Shown: positions 1-7,238, counted from the stretch's first letter. The stretch is 15,466 nucleotides of DNA from Desulfobacterales bacterium (GCA_030594505.1 JAUVFC010000014.1:1-15466); one strand, 5' to 3'. Made by a program: numbers and translations. The notes: generated by a model from the sequence alone, not told the origin.

Positions 1-630
1 ATAAGCCTTTTCAGTAACATATTTTTCGTCTTCGCGTTTTAGGATAGCATAGACATCGCTGGATGCCGACCTTTCAACAAGAGTGATGATATCTTCAAAC
101 CAGATGAATTTATGAAAACGAAGCTTTGTCCGCACCTCTCCTCTTTGGTTGTGTGCACCATAGTCGCTGATTTCCTTGGAGCATGGGCAAGTGGTTGATA
201 TTGGAACTATTACTTCCGCCATTAGATCTATTGCATCCATGTGGTCGCTGCTCCCGATTATCCTGCAGGCATAATCGATAAGTCCTTTAGACTTGCTCAC
301 GGGGGCAGTTTTTTCGATGAAATACGGAAAAGTGATTTCAACATGTGCTGAAGCTGCATTCAAGCTGGCTTTCATCTGCTTTAAAATTTTCGATATGTTT
401 TTCAGTGAAACCTCGGACCGGAAAAGATGGAGGATTTCTATAAAACGACTCATATGGGTTCCCTTGAAATGCGTGGGGAGATCCACATACATATTAATAG
501 TGGCTATGGTGTGCTGAACCCTGTTTTTGCGATCAAAGACCGTAATTGGATAACAAATATCTTTTACTCCTACTTTGTCTATAGGGATATTCCTGGTATC
601 CGGTTGATTTTGGATGTCTATCATGTTCAT
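1..630 (-). CDS. folE2: GTP cyclohydrolase FolE2 (type IB), 3' part outside window
   Basis: This enzyme converts GTP to 7,8-dihydroneopterin triphosphate, the first step of folate synthesis, in the cytoplasm. The visible 210 residues begin MNMIDIQNQPDTRNIPIDKV and contain the family blocks FKGTHMSRF (55-63), TAPVSKSKGLIDY (108-120) and TTCPCSKEISDYGAHNQR (146-163), with the metal/active-site Cys in CPCSKE. The last visible segment, KREDEKYVTEKAY, is a typical FolE2 block that lies shortly before the C-terminal part, so roughly 50 or more residues are missing beyond the left edge. The start is ATG at 630; an in-frame stop lies ten codons upstream. The Shine-Dalgarno sequence is weak, and a second ATG at 624 is possible. 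Type IB enzymes are metal-dependent and unrelated in sequence to FolE; in some bacteria Zur controls them, but no Zur box was recognised here. Identification is firm. Confidence 0.95.
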   Translation of the reverse strand, partial: MNMIDIQNQPDTRNIPIDKVGVKDICYPITVFDRKNRVQHTIATINMYVDLPTHFKGTHMSRFIEILHLFRSEVSLKNISKILKQMKASLNAASAHVEITFPYFIEKTAPVSKSKGLIDYACRIIGSSDHMDAIDLMAEVIVPISTTCPCSKEISDYGAHNQRGEVRTKLRFHKFIWFEDIITLVERSASSDVYAILKREDEKYVTEKAY

Positions 631-689
631 AAATAATATAGGAATTTGCCTTTTTTGCTATGAGCTAAGTTAATTGGATTTTATCGGAA

Positions 690-718
690 AATCTACACAA
701 AACTTGTTGGGCTGTCAA
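690..718 (-). promoter_or_regulatory. putative sigma-70 promoter of folE2
   Basis: On the minus strand a perfect TTGACA (713-718) is followed after 17 bp by TAGATT (690-695, 4 of 6 matches to TATAAT). Transcription would start near 683 and give a leader of about 50 nt before the folE2 ATG. Assigned by eye. Confidence 0.5.
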
Positions 719-755
719 TTTGTTTATATAAAGAGCCTCTTTAAGACTCCGCTAT

Positions 756-784
756 TTGACATCGGTGATTATATAGCTTATGGT
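756..784 (+). promoter_or_regulatory. putative sigma-70 promoter of the lipoprotein/UXS operon
   Basis: A perfect TTGACA (756-761) is followed after 17 bp by TATGGT (779-784, 4 of 6). It points away from the folE2 promoter and would start transcription near 791, about 108 nt before the TTG start at 899. The -10 element lies inside the dyad at 777-801. Confidence 0.4.
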
Positions 785-801
785 TTTTTATTAACCATGA
801 G
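777..801. repeat. inverted repeat over a putative -10 region
   Basis: The arms CTTATGGTT (777-785) and AACCATGAG (793-801) pair over 9 positions with one G-T wobble around a 7-nt T-rich loop. Its overlap with the -10 element and expected start point fits either an operator or a hairpin at the 5' end of the transcript. Function is inference. Confidence 0.4.
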
Positions 802-898
802 ACCTTTCTAAGGCAAAAAATGATCCGTTTTGCGGGAGAATTAGAAGTAGAAAATGGATTCCAGCCCGTAAACACATCCAGTTAAAATAGGAGAAAAA

Positions 899-2878
899 TT
901 GAAGCCTTTGAAGAATAGAAAACATCTCAATAAATTTCGCGTGGCACTGCCTAGTATTATTGTCGGGATCTTTATTGTCTGTAGCTGTGCCGTTGTCCCA
1001 TTAAAGAAAGAGGAGCCTCTTCCCCCTGAGATGATTCAGGAACATAAGATGCTTGGCGAGGCCGAGCATTTTATACAAGCAGGGGAATATCAAATGGCGC
1101 TCCGTATCTACGATGATTATCTTGGTCAGTCACCCCCCGGTCCTTTTGCTGATAGGTTTCTGATGCAGAAGGGGAACATCTATATGCGGCTGGAAGATTA
1201 TGCCAGCGCCCGCGGCGCCTATCAGATATTGATTTTTGATTTTCCACGCAGCGCTTTTGTCAACAAGGCCGGGGTTAATATTGCGGTTGCTTATTATAAA
1301 GAAAACAATTACCGGGAGGCTGTCCTGTATGCCGAGAACCTTCTTTCTCTAAAGCCGCTTTCGCTCCAACAACGGGTCCGATTGATTACCATGATCGGGG
1401 ATTCCCTCTTGGGGCAAAAAAAGGCCTCCGATGCTGTCGTATCGTATATAGATGCATATCGATTGGCAAAAGACGAGGAAAAAGAGAGGCTTTTAGAGAA
1501 AATGAAACTGGCGATAGCAGATATTGCCGAGCCGGAGATCAGAATACTTATCCAGCAGTGTAAAAAAAATAGACTTCCCGGTTACTTTTTATTTCAACAG
1601 GCAAAACTGTATGAGCAACGGGGGCGTGAGACTCGCGCGTTAGAGATGCTTTCAGAACTATTGAGGGATTTCCCAAGGCATAAATTGGCCAGGGATGCCA
1701 AGAAACTCGCGGGTCGTCTTGAAAAAAGTCTTGATATCGACAAATGGGCGATCGGTTGTATTCTTCCCTTAACAGGCACTTATGGACAGTTTGGCAACCG
1801 TGTTCTTGCCGGAATAGAGTTGGCCCTTGCTGAATGCAATAGCGTCCCTGGCGCCACGCCGGTCCGGCTAATTATAAAAGACTCGAAGAGTGATCCTGAT
1901 GTGGCTGCTCGTGCGCTGGAGTATTTGGTTCAAAAGGAGAAGGCAATAGGAATCATCGGGCCAATGATTACAGCGGAACATGTGGCTGAAACCGCCCATA
2001 ATCTGGGACTCCCCATCATTACTCTGACCCAGAAAGAAGATATCACTAAAACAGGGGATTTTGTATTTAGAAGCTTTTTAACCCCCTTGCAACAGATTAA
2101 AACGGTTGTTCCTTACGTGGTACATACATTGGGGTATAAAAAGTTTGCAATTATTTATCCGGACGATACCTATGGCATCCGGTTTATGAATCTCTTTTGG
2201 GAGGAGCTGATTCAGCAAGGGGGACAAGTGGTAGGAATCGAATCATATGAAAGTAAACAGACCGATTTTGCCGCCCCGATTAAAAAATTAACCGGCCGCT
2301 ATTATAAGCGTGTTGAGCCGATAGAGGCAGCCGCGGAAGAAATAGAAGAATATATGGGAGATGAAGAAGTAAAAGTCGATGAGCCGGAAGGGCCTGAATC
2401 GATCATCGATTTTGACGCGATTTTTATTCCTGATACGTCAAAAAGTATAAGTCTTATCGCCCCCCAACTGTCATACAATGATGTGACAGATGTCCTACTC
2501 ATTGGAACCAACCTTTGGTATTCCCCGGGGCTATTGAGACAGTCCGCGGGTTATGTGCAAGGCGCGGTTTTCCCAAGCGGTTTTTTTGTAGAAGATTCAA
2601 ATCCTGTTGTGCGGAAGTTTGTCAAAAATTTTCAAGACACCTTTGGGCGGAAACCAACTTTTTTAGATGCACAGGGATATGATATTGCTAATTTGCTTTT
2701 TCAGGTAGTTGAAAACCCGACGGTGTGCACACGAAATGCCTTGAAGGTATCGCTGCATCAGGTAGGAGGATTTCCTTCTGTTACCGGTTTTATCTCCTTT
2801 GATGAAACCGGAAATGCGAGCAAGAATCTTGCCCTGGTAAAAATAGAAGGGAGACGTTTTGTTCAAATTCAGTACTGA
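899..2878 (+). CDS. TPR plus periplasmic-binding lipoprotein, penicillin-binding protein activator (LpoA-like)
   Basis: This is a 659-residue exported lipoprotein. A basic N-terminus and hydrophobic stretch (residues 15-28) lead to a lipobox-like VCSC, with lipidated Cys most likely at 30. Residues about 50-275 are helical with TPR-like units (for example AGEYQMALRIYDDYL and RGRETRALEMLSELLRDFP). Residues 283-659 form a type I periplasmic-binding domain starting WAIGCILPLTGTYGQFGNRV, as in branched-chain amino acid receptors. The same order occurs in LpoA, which activates peptidoglycan synthase PBP1A from the outer membrane, so a role in cell-wall growth is likely but not shown. An acidic stretch (about 475-500) interrupts the binding domain. 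The start is TTG at 899, with AGGAG at 889-893; no later start would keep the signal peptide. UDP-xylose synthase follows after 22 bp, probably in one operon. Confidence 0.85.
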   Translation: MKPLKNRKHLNKFRVALPSIIVGIFIVCSCAVVPLKKEEPLPPEMIQEHKMLGEAEHFIQAGEYQMALRIYDDYLGQSPPGPFADRFLMQKGNIYMRLEDYASARGAYQILIFDFPRSAFVNKAGVNIAVAYYKENNYREAVLYAENLLSLKPLSLQQRVRLITMIGDSLLGQKKASDAVVSYIDAYRLAKDEEKERLLEKMKLAIADIAEPEIRILIQQCKKNRLPGYFLFQQAKLYEQRGRETRALEMLSELLRDFPRHKLARDAKKLAGRLEKSLDIDKWAIGCILPLTGTYGQFGNRVLAGIELALAECNSVPGATPVRLIIKDSKSDPDVAARALEYLVQKEKAIGIIGPMITAEHVAETAHNLGLPIITLTQKEDITKTGDFVFRSFLTPLQQIKTVVPYVVHTLGYKKFAIIYPDDTYGIRFMNLFWEELIQQGGQVVGIESYESKQTDFAAPIKKLTGRYYKRVEPIEAAAEEIEEYMGDEEVKVDEPEGPESIIDFDAIFIPDTSKSISLIAPQLSYNDVTDVLLIGTNLWYSPGLLRQSAGYVQGAVFPSGFFVEDSNPVVRKFVKNFQDTFGRKPTFLDAQGYDIANLLFQVVENPTVCTRNALKVSLHQVGGFPSVTGFISFDETGNASKNLALVKIEGRRFVQIQY

Positions 2879-2900
2879 AAAACAGAGGACATAAGAGTAT

Positions 2901-3842
2901 ATGAAGAAAAAAAGAATCCTGGTGACCGGAGGGGCCGGTTTCCTTGGAAGTCATCTATGTGACCGTCTGGTGGCGGAAGGGGCTGATGTATTGTGCCTTG
3001 ATAATTTCTTTACAGGTTCCAAAAAAAATATTGAACATCTCATGGACTGTAAAAATTTTGAGATTATACGTCACGACCTGGTCGAGCCTGTTTTGTTGGA
3101 AGTAGATCAGATTTACAATTTGGCCTGTCCCGCCTCCCCGGTTCATTATCAGTACAATCCCGTCAAAACCGTTAAGACCAATGTCATGGGAACGATCAAT
3201 ATGCTGGGGCTGGCGAAAAGGGTAACGGCGCGGATTCTCCAGGCATCCACTTCAGAGGTATATGGTGATCCCGGGGAACATCCCCAAAAGGAGACATACT
3301 GGGGGAATGTCAATTGTATCGGCCCTCGGAGCTGTTATGACGAAGGGAAGAGGGTGGCAGAGACCTTGATGGTCGATTATCACCGACAAAACGGTGTTGA
3401 TATCAGGATAATCAGAATATTTAACACCTATGGCCCGAGGATGGCGATTTCGGACGGCCGGGTAGTCAGTAATTTTATCATACAAGCCCTTACCAATCGA
3501 CCAATAACGATTTATGGAGACGGAACCCAGACCAGGTCTTTTTGCTACGTTTCAGAGATGATAGACGGGATGATCAGGATGATGAACTGTGAGGACTTTA
3601 TCGGACCGGTGAACCTTGGAAATCCGAATGAATTCTCTATCAAAGAGCTTGCAGAGTTAGCCGTTGAGATGACAGGATCAAAATCAAAAATCGTGTATGA
3701 ATCCCTTCCGGAAAATGACCCGACTCAACGGCAGCCGGACATTACGCTGGCAAAAAAGAAACTCAACTGGGAGCCTGCCATACAACTCCGGCAAGGGTTA
3801 AAAGAGACGATACAGTATTTCAAAAGTGTGTTGCCAAAATGA
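2901..3842 (+). CDS. uxs: UDP-glucuronate decarboxylase (UDP-xylose synthase)
   Basis: A cytoplasmic NAD-dependent SDR enzyme that turns UDP-glucuronate into UDP-xylose and CO2, supplying xylose for lipopolysaccharide or other surface glycans. The 313 residues carry the Rossmann motif GGAGFLGSH (10-18, GxxGxxG), the UXS signature YNLACPASPVHYQ (72-84), the catalytic region STSEVYGDP (116-124), and the Tyr-x3-Lys pair in CYDEGKR (Y146, K150). RIFNTYGPRM (172-181) and YGDGTQTRSFCYV (205-217) are equally typical, and the length matches the soluble bacterial form. A GAGG at 2885-2888 lies 12 bp before ATG, rather far. The gene follows the activator-like lipoprotein by 22 bp. Its stop is one base from the stop of the opposing permease gene, so no terminator fits between them. 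UDP-glucose 4-epimerase is excluded by the UXS-specific ACPASP block. Confidence 0.95.
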   Translation: MKKKRILVTGGAGFLGSHLCDRLVAEGADVLCLDNFFTGSKKNIEHLMDCKNFEIIRHDLVEPVLLEVDQIYNLACPASPVHYQYNPVKTVKTNVMGTINMLGLAKRVTARILQASTSEVYGDPGEHPQKETYWGNVNCIGPRSCYDEGKRVAETLMVDYHRQNGVDIRIIRIFNTYGPRMAISDGRVVSNFIIQALTNRPITIYGDGTQTRSFCYVSEMIDGMIRMMNCEDFIGPVNLGNPNEFSIKELAELAVEMTGSKSKIVYESLPENDPTQRQPDITLAKKKLNWEPAIQLRQGLKETIQYFKSVLPK

Positions 3843-3843
3843 A

Positions 3844-4965
3844 TCAAGTCCTTAAAGAGGTCAGGCCCGTATGAATCTCCTTGACAGTAACCCTGGTTAT
3901 TGAATAAACGGGTACGGCCAATATCATTCCGATTACACCACCCAGCTGACCTCCAACGATAATTACAATAACAACTGCTAATGGATGCATGTTTACTATT
4001 TTCGCAAAAACAGCAGGAATGATAACAAGCATATCGATTAACTGTGCGATGCCATAAACCATGCTCACCCAAAGCAACATTGCCGGGTTTCCGGTGTCAA
4101 CAAAAGCGATAATAAGAGCCGGTATGGCTCCAATAACAGGTCCTATATATGGAATAAGGTTTGTGAGACCGGCGATTATTGCTAAGACAGCGGTATACTT
4201 AACCCCAAGCAATGTAAGTCCTATAAAACAGGTTAAGCCGACACATAGAGCTTCAAGGAGGCGGGCCCTGACAAATCCACCCAGCTGTATGTTAATTTTA
4301 TAAATAAGATTAAGCGACATTTCAAAATACCTGTTTGGAACGGTTCCAATTAGAGCTTTTTTCATTGCCGGACCGTCTTTCAAAAAGAAAAAGGTTATAA
4401 ACGGCGCCATTACAAGAAGCGTGATAAAAGACCCGATAATTTTTGATGAAGAAATCAGTATATCTGATTTGCTTCCACCTAACAGTTCTTTTTTTATATA
4501 GAATGAAAGGTTTGCAGATAGATTTAAGTTGCCGACTTGAGGGGTCTTATTCCTAATCCAGGTTTCCACGCCATTAATGGATTGAATAATTTTATCCTGA
4601 TACCTTGGGAGTTCTTGCTGAAGGGATGAAATTTCACGTTCAATTGTCGGAATGATAGTTCCGAATAAAGCGCCGAATGAAGCAGCTATTAACAGATAAA
4701 TGATTATGATTGAAAGGGTTCTTGGGAGGTTGAAGCTCTCAAGAAATATTACTATTGGATTCAAAATATAAACAAGAACTATTGCGAGCAGGAGAGAGAC
4801 AAAAATACTTTCAATGGCCTGGTATGTAATTTTGGCAAGAGAGACGACAACAGTCCCCCCGCTCATAAGAATCATGACTATCAAAAGAACGGTTATTATC
4901 CTGATGAGAGTCATGAAACTTTTACCAAGAGATGTATTTTGAGTTAAAAACGGAAGAGATTTCAT
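3844..4965 (-). CDS. AI-2E family transporter (YhhT/PerM/TqsA-type membrane protein)
   Basis: A 373-residue inner-membrane protein of the PF01594 family, whose members export or exchange small molecules; some are implicated in autoinducer-2 export and others in Na+/H+ antiport, so the substrate cannot be named. Hydrophobic segments lie near residues 21-43, 52-76, 83-106, 176-196, 236-288, 295-320 and 327-358. Between 107 and 175 is the usual long soluble loop. Family motifs are FFFLKDGPAMKKAL (192-205) and NLIPYIGPVIGAIPA (269-283). The start is ATG at 4965, only 3 nt after the stop of the upstream cNMP-binding gene, with AGGAT/AAGG signals inside that gene's last codons; the two are probably translationally coupled. 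It converges on the UXS gene with one base between the stop codons. Confidence 0.9.
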   Translation of the reverse strand: MKSLPFLTQNTSLGKSFMTLIRIITVLLIVMILMSGGTVVVSLAKITYQAIESIFVSLLLAIVLVYILNPIVIFLESFNLPRTLSIIIIYLLIAASFGALFGTIIPTIEREISSLQQELPRYQDKIIQSINGVETWIRNKTPQVGNLNLSANLSFYIKKELLGGSKSDILISSSKIIGSFITLLVMAPFITFFFLKDGPAMKKALIGTVPNRYFEMSLNLIYKINIQLGGFVRARLLEALCVGLTCFIGLTLLGVKYTAVLAIIAGLTNLIPYIGPVIGAIPALIIAFVDTGNPAMLLWVSMVYGIAQLIDMLVIIPAVFAKIVNMHPLAVVIVIIVGGQLGGVIGMILAVPVYSITRVTVKEIHTGLTSLRT

Positions 4966-4968
4966 GCC

Positions 4969-5550
4969 TTATCCTATGTTTGAGAGATCAGCTTTTTCGT
5001 CTTGTGGAAGTAACGATCGGAGTCTTTTTATTTCCTCTTTTTTTTCAGTTAGTGATGCCGTTGTTATCCTTAGTCTGGAACCGATTATCTCGGCTATCCT
5101 GAGAATGATCTTTACGCCGAGTTTGGGATTACGTTCGATTACCTCAAGCAGATCGGGCTTAAAAAAACCTACCAACTCACATTCATTGTTGGCGTATGCT
5201 GAAGCGGTGCGGGGAGATCTTGTTTTTTCAACGAGGGTCAATTCACCAAAAAAATCATTCCGCTTGAGGTTTGTAATTACTTCTTCTTCGGAGACGCCGC
5301 CTTCCTTTTTTCTGTGCTTTGTTATTCTAATGGAACCGGTTTTTATTACATACATCCCTGTACCGGGCTCATACTCCTTGAAAATAATTTCATCCTTTTT
5401 AAATTTCCTCAAGTGTACTATTTTCTCAATATTTTTGATATCTCTTGATGAAAAACCGTTGAACATCGGATTGGATTTGAGAAAATAATAGAGGAGGTCT
5501 TTTTTGCTTTTAATCTTGAAAATATTCCCCCAAAAAATATCAGTCGTCAT
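4969..5550 (-). CDS. stand-alone cyclic nucleotide-binding domain protein
   Basis: A 193-residue protein with one Crp-type cNMP-binding domain (about 28-150). The phosphate-binding cassette is visible as FFGELTLVEKTRSPRTASA (100-118), with conserved G102-E103 and R114-T-A-S. No DNA-binding helix-turn-helix follows. Residues 150-180 are instead helical and charged (SLTEKKEEIKRLRSLL), possibly a short coiled coil. No signal peptide or membrane segment is seen. It is therefore more likely a cytoplasmic sensor or adaptor acting through protein contact than a transcription factor. GGAGG (5560-5564 on the opposite strand) stands 9 nt before ATG at 5550, a strong ribosome binding site. The permease gene starts 3 nt after its stop, which suggests that ligand binding here tunes that transporter; this is inference. 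Confidence 0.88.
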   Translation of the reverse strand: MTTDIFWGNIFKIKSKKDLLYYFLKSNPMFNGFSSRDIKNIEKIVHLRKFKKDEIIFKEYEPGTGMYVIKTGSIRITKHRKKEGGVSEEEVITNLKRNDFFGELTLVEKTRSPRTASAYANNECELVGFFKPDLLEVIERNPKLGVKIILRIAEIIGSRLRITTASLTEKKEEIKRLRSLLPQDEKADLSNIG

Positions 5551-5592
5551 AAATTAATACCTCCAGCGTTAACAACTCCAATATTGACGCCC

Positions 5593-5751
5593 TCGTAAAA
5601 AGTCGGATTCAACCAATTTGTCATTTCGACCGCAGGGAGAAATCCTATTTTTCCAGTAGATTACAGGATAAAGATTTCTCGCTTCGCTCGAAATGACAGG
5701 TTGTTGGCGCTTTTTACGAAACCATCAATATTAATGGTTTCGTAAAAAGTC
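5593..5751. repeat. composite inverted-repeat element 1 (REP/MITE-like)
   Basis: The outer arms are TCGTAAAAAGTC (5593-5604) and TTTTTACGAAACCAT (5711-5725). The right arm is itself half of a nearly perfect palindrome, 5711-5725 against 5734-5748, 15 of 15 bp with an 8-nt AT-rich centre. Nested between the outer arms is a different inverted repeat: GTCATTTCGACCGCAGGGAG and following bases (5620-5644) against 5673-5697, matching at 22 of 25 positions. The inner GTCATTTCGA...GAGAAATC form resembles intergenic elements known from many bacterial genomes. No coding capacity is present. Confidence 0.75.
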
Positions 5752-5770
5752 ACCAATAACATTATATATA

Positions 5771-5798
5771 ATTATACCGAGTTTTTCCGTTTTGCAAA
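5771..5798 (-). promoter_or_regulatory. putative promoter of the cNMP-binding/permease pair
   Basis: On the minus strand TTTGCA (5793-5798, 4 of 6 to TTGACA) precedes a perfect TATAAT (5771-5776) with a 16-bp spacer. The transcript would start near 5764 and carry repeat element 1 in a leader of over 200 nt before the ATG at 5550. A second overlapping TATAAT lies just downstream in the same AT tract, so the exact -10 is unsure. Confidence 0.35.
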
Positions 5799-5839
5799 TG
5801 CTATTTGGGACGCAACACTAATTTTTCAATTAGCAAAAG

Positions 5840-5955
5840 TTGATGATCGCGTAAAAAAGTCATATTTCCCCTCACCCCGGCCCTCTCCCATCGAGGGAGA
5901 GGGAGTTTTTGGACTTTTTACGAAGTCATCAAAGTTGATGGTTTCGCAAAAAGTC
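5840..5955. repeat. composite inverted-repeat element 2
   Basis: The left arm TGATGATCGCGTAAAAAAGTC (starts 5841, one T before it) is inverted relative to GACTTTTTACGAAGTCATCA (from 5912). The latter pairs again with TGATGGTTTCGCAAAAAGTC (ending 5955), 18 of 21 positions matching across a 2-nt spacer. The nested insert differs from element 1: CCCTCTCCC (5881-5889) pairs perfectly with GGGAGAGGG (5895-5903) around ATCGA, preceded by CCCCTCACCCCGG. Elements 1 and 2 share outer arms but not the core. Confidence 0.75.
5881..5909 (+). terminator. terminator-like hairpin inside repeat element 2
   Basis: A 9-bp GC-rich stem (CCCTCTCCC/GGGAGAGGG) is followed on the plus strand by AG and TTTTT (5906-5910). 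The shape is that of an intrinsic terminator, but no plus-strand gene ends here; the nearest upstream genes run the other way. It may simply be part of the repeat, or may shield the downstream operon from stray transcription. Confidence 0.3.
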
Positions 5956-5977
5956 TTTGATGAGCTTATTTATATTG

Positions 5978-6006
5978 TTGCATGTTTCTTACGCCCTTTC
6001 TATTAT
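5978..6006 (+). promoter_or_regulatory. putative promoter of the kinase/fumarase operon
   Basis: TTGCAT (5978-5983) and TATTAT (6001-6006, 5 of 6) are separated by 17 bp. The transcript would begin near 6013, so the 72-bp inverted repeat at 6057-6128 would be in the leader. Assigned by eye. Confidence 0.35.
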
Positions 6007-6056
6007 AGAAGTAGCAGATTGGGACAAAGGATGCCATTTCCGGATGGACACTAACC

Positions 6057-6128
6057 AGGAGGCTGTCCGGGAATTTGGGCCGTTTTTCACACTTTTGCAG
6101 TAGGATCAGAATTCTCGGACAGCCTCCT
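6057..6128. repeat. 72-bp inverted repeat abutting the phosphotransferase start (MITE-like)
   Basis: AGGAGGCTGTCCGGGAATT (6057-6075) and AATTCTCGGACAGCCTCCT (6110-6128) match as inverted repeats at 18 of 19 positions, the exception pairing as G-T in RNA, around a 34-nt centre. The clean terminal repeats and small size fit a MITE or a relic of two insertion-sequence ends. As RNA it would form a stable hairpin ending directly before the ATG at 6129. The AGGAGG in the left arm would be paired and unusable. Confidence 0.6.
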
Positions 6129-6140
6129 ATGGAGCAACAC

Positions 6141-7238
6141 ATGGACATCGAATCAATGAAAGATATCCCTATTCGACTCAATGCCCTTAAGAAATACCTT
6201 GAAGAGCGTTTTGGCGGACCGGTGGAACTGGTTGGAACCGACAAGCTGGGGAAATTTGACGATACTATAAAAAAGCTGGGATATGGGGAGACCTTTTTGA
6301 TCACGTTTCGTAAGGACGGTAAAGACCGGTCAGTGGTCTTTTCTACAATGCGAAGAGATAAATACGGCCACCAGTATTTGTGGGACAGGGCCCAGGTATT
6401 ATTGTTTCAGTATGATGCCGGCCAACGGCTCCCCAGGCACGCCCATCCCCTTGACATAGGTTACTTCGCGGCGCAAGGAGGGGCGCGTTCGGTTCGTGAT
6501 GCGCGGGCATACTTTTTATTGACGGAAAAGGTGGAAGGGACTGATTATTTTTTGGACCTGAAGCGGCTGCAAACGGAGCCGCTTACCGATCTCGATCTTG
6601 AGAGAGCAAAGGCGCTTGGTGAGTATCTGGCGGAGGTCCACGGCGAAAAAAAAGATGAGCCGGACCTTTACGTAAGAAAGGTGAGAGAGCTTGTCGGCCA
6701 CGGCGAATGTATAATGGGAATTATCGACGGATATCCGCAACAGTATGAATACTTTTCCGATGACGCCTTTTGTGAGATCGAAAAGCAATGCGTTGAATGG
6801 CGCTGGAAGCTCAAACAATATACCCGTCGCCTCTGCCGCGAACATGGCGATTTCCATCCATGGAACATAAAATTTCGGGAAGGGACGGATTTTTCCACCT
6901 TTGACCGAAGCCGGGGAGAATACGGGGAAGCAGCCGACGATGTGGCAACATTGAGCATCAACTACCTTCTCTATTCCCTCTTGAGATACGGCAAGCTGGA
7001 CGGCCCTTACAAGGAATTGCATGACACCTATATGGCAACTTACCTTGACGGGACAAAAGATCAGGAGATTTCCGAGGTGATTCAACCGTTTTACGCCTTT
7101 CGCGGCCTCGTAATCGCCTCCCCGGAATGGTATCCGAATCATCCGGAGGATATACGAAAAAAACTTTTTAACTTCATTAGAAATGTCCTTGCAACAGACA
7201 GGATGGAGCTGAATGAAATCAACCGATACCTCGAATAA
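6141..7238 (+). CDS. APH-fold phosphotransferase (aminoglycoside phosphotransferase/choline kinase-like)
   Basis: A predicted cytoplasmic small-molecule kinase of 365 residues. The catalytic loop is EHGDFHPWNIKF (234-245), with catalytic Asp237 and Asn242. The metal-binding Asp is D255 in TFDRSRGEYGEAADDVA (253-269), the position of DFG/DWE in this fold. The N-terminal lobe is less clear: GYGETFLITFRKDGKDRSVVF looks like the nucleotide-binding strands, but the usual Lys is not obvious. The chosen start is ATG at 6141, with GGAG (6131-6134) 6 nt before it. ATG at 6129 and TTG at 6075 are in frame, but the latter lies in the inverted repeat and encodes no conserved sequence. The last 26 nt overlap the APS-kinase-like gene. 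Substrate unknown; antibiotic resistance is not implied by the fold. Confidence 0.8.
   Translation: MDIESMKDIPIRLNALKKYLEERFGGPVELVGTDKLGKFDDTIKKLGYGETFLITFRKDGKDRSVVFSTMRRDKYGHQYLWDRAQVLLFQYDAGQRLPRHAHPLDIGYFAAQGGARSVRDARAYFLLTEKVEGTDYFLDLKRLQTEPLTDLDLERAKALGEYLAEVHGEKKDEPDLYVRKVRELVGHGECIMGIIDGYPQQYEYFSDDAFCEIEKQCVEWRWKLKQYTRRLCREHGDFHPWNIKFREGTDFSTFDRSRGEYGEAADDVATLSINYLLYSLLRYGKLDGPYKELHDTYMATYLDGTKDQEISEVIQPFYAFRGLVIASPEWYPNHPEDIRKKLFNFIRNVLATDRMELNEINRYLE

Larger units (their letters stand above)
5551..6140. other. gene-free repeat-rich region between divergent genes
   Basis: No coding region is supported in these 590 bases. They hold two composite inverted-repeat elements (5593-5751 and 5840-5955), an AT-rich spacer with a small hairpin (CTAATT 5818-5823 / AATTAG 5828-5833), a 72-bp inverted repeat (6057-6128), and candidate promoters for the flanking divergent genes. 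The parts are entered separately. Confidence 0.8.

Noticed and set aside
5593..5955. CRISPR-like array from the repeated GTAAAAAGTC
   Set aside because: Copies are in both orientations, unevenly spaced and palindromic with each other; there are no equal spacers and no cas genes.
6075..6140. TTG at 6075 as the start of the phosphotransferase
   Set aside because: It falls at the inner edge of the inverted repeat, its AGGAGG is in the stem and too far away, and the added residues look random; GGAG at 6131-6134 favours ATG 6141.
6141..7238. Antibiotic resistance gene (aminoglycoside phosphotransferase)
   Set aside because: Only the kinase fold is shared; no resistance-type signature is seen, and it sits in an operon with metabolic genes.
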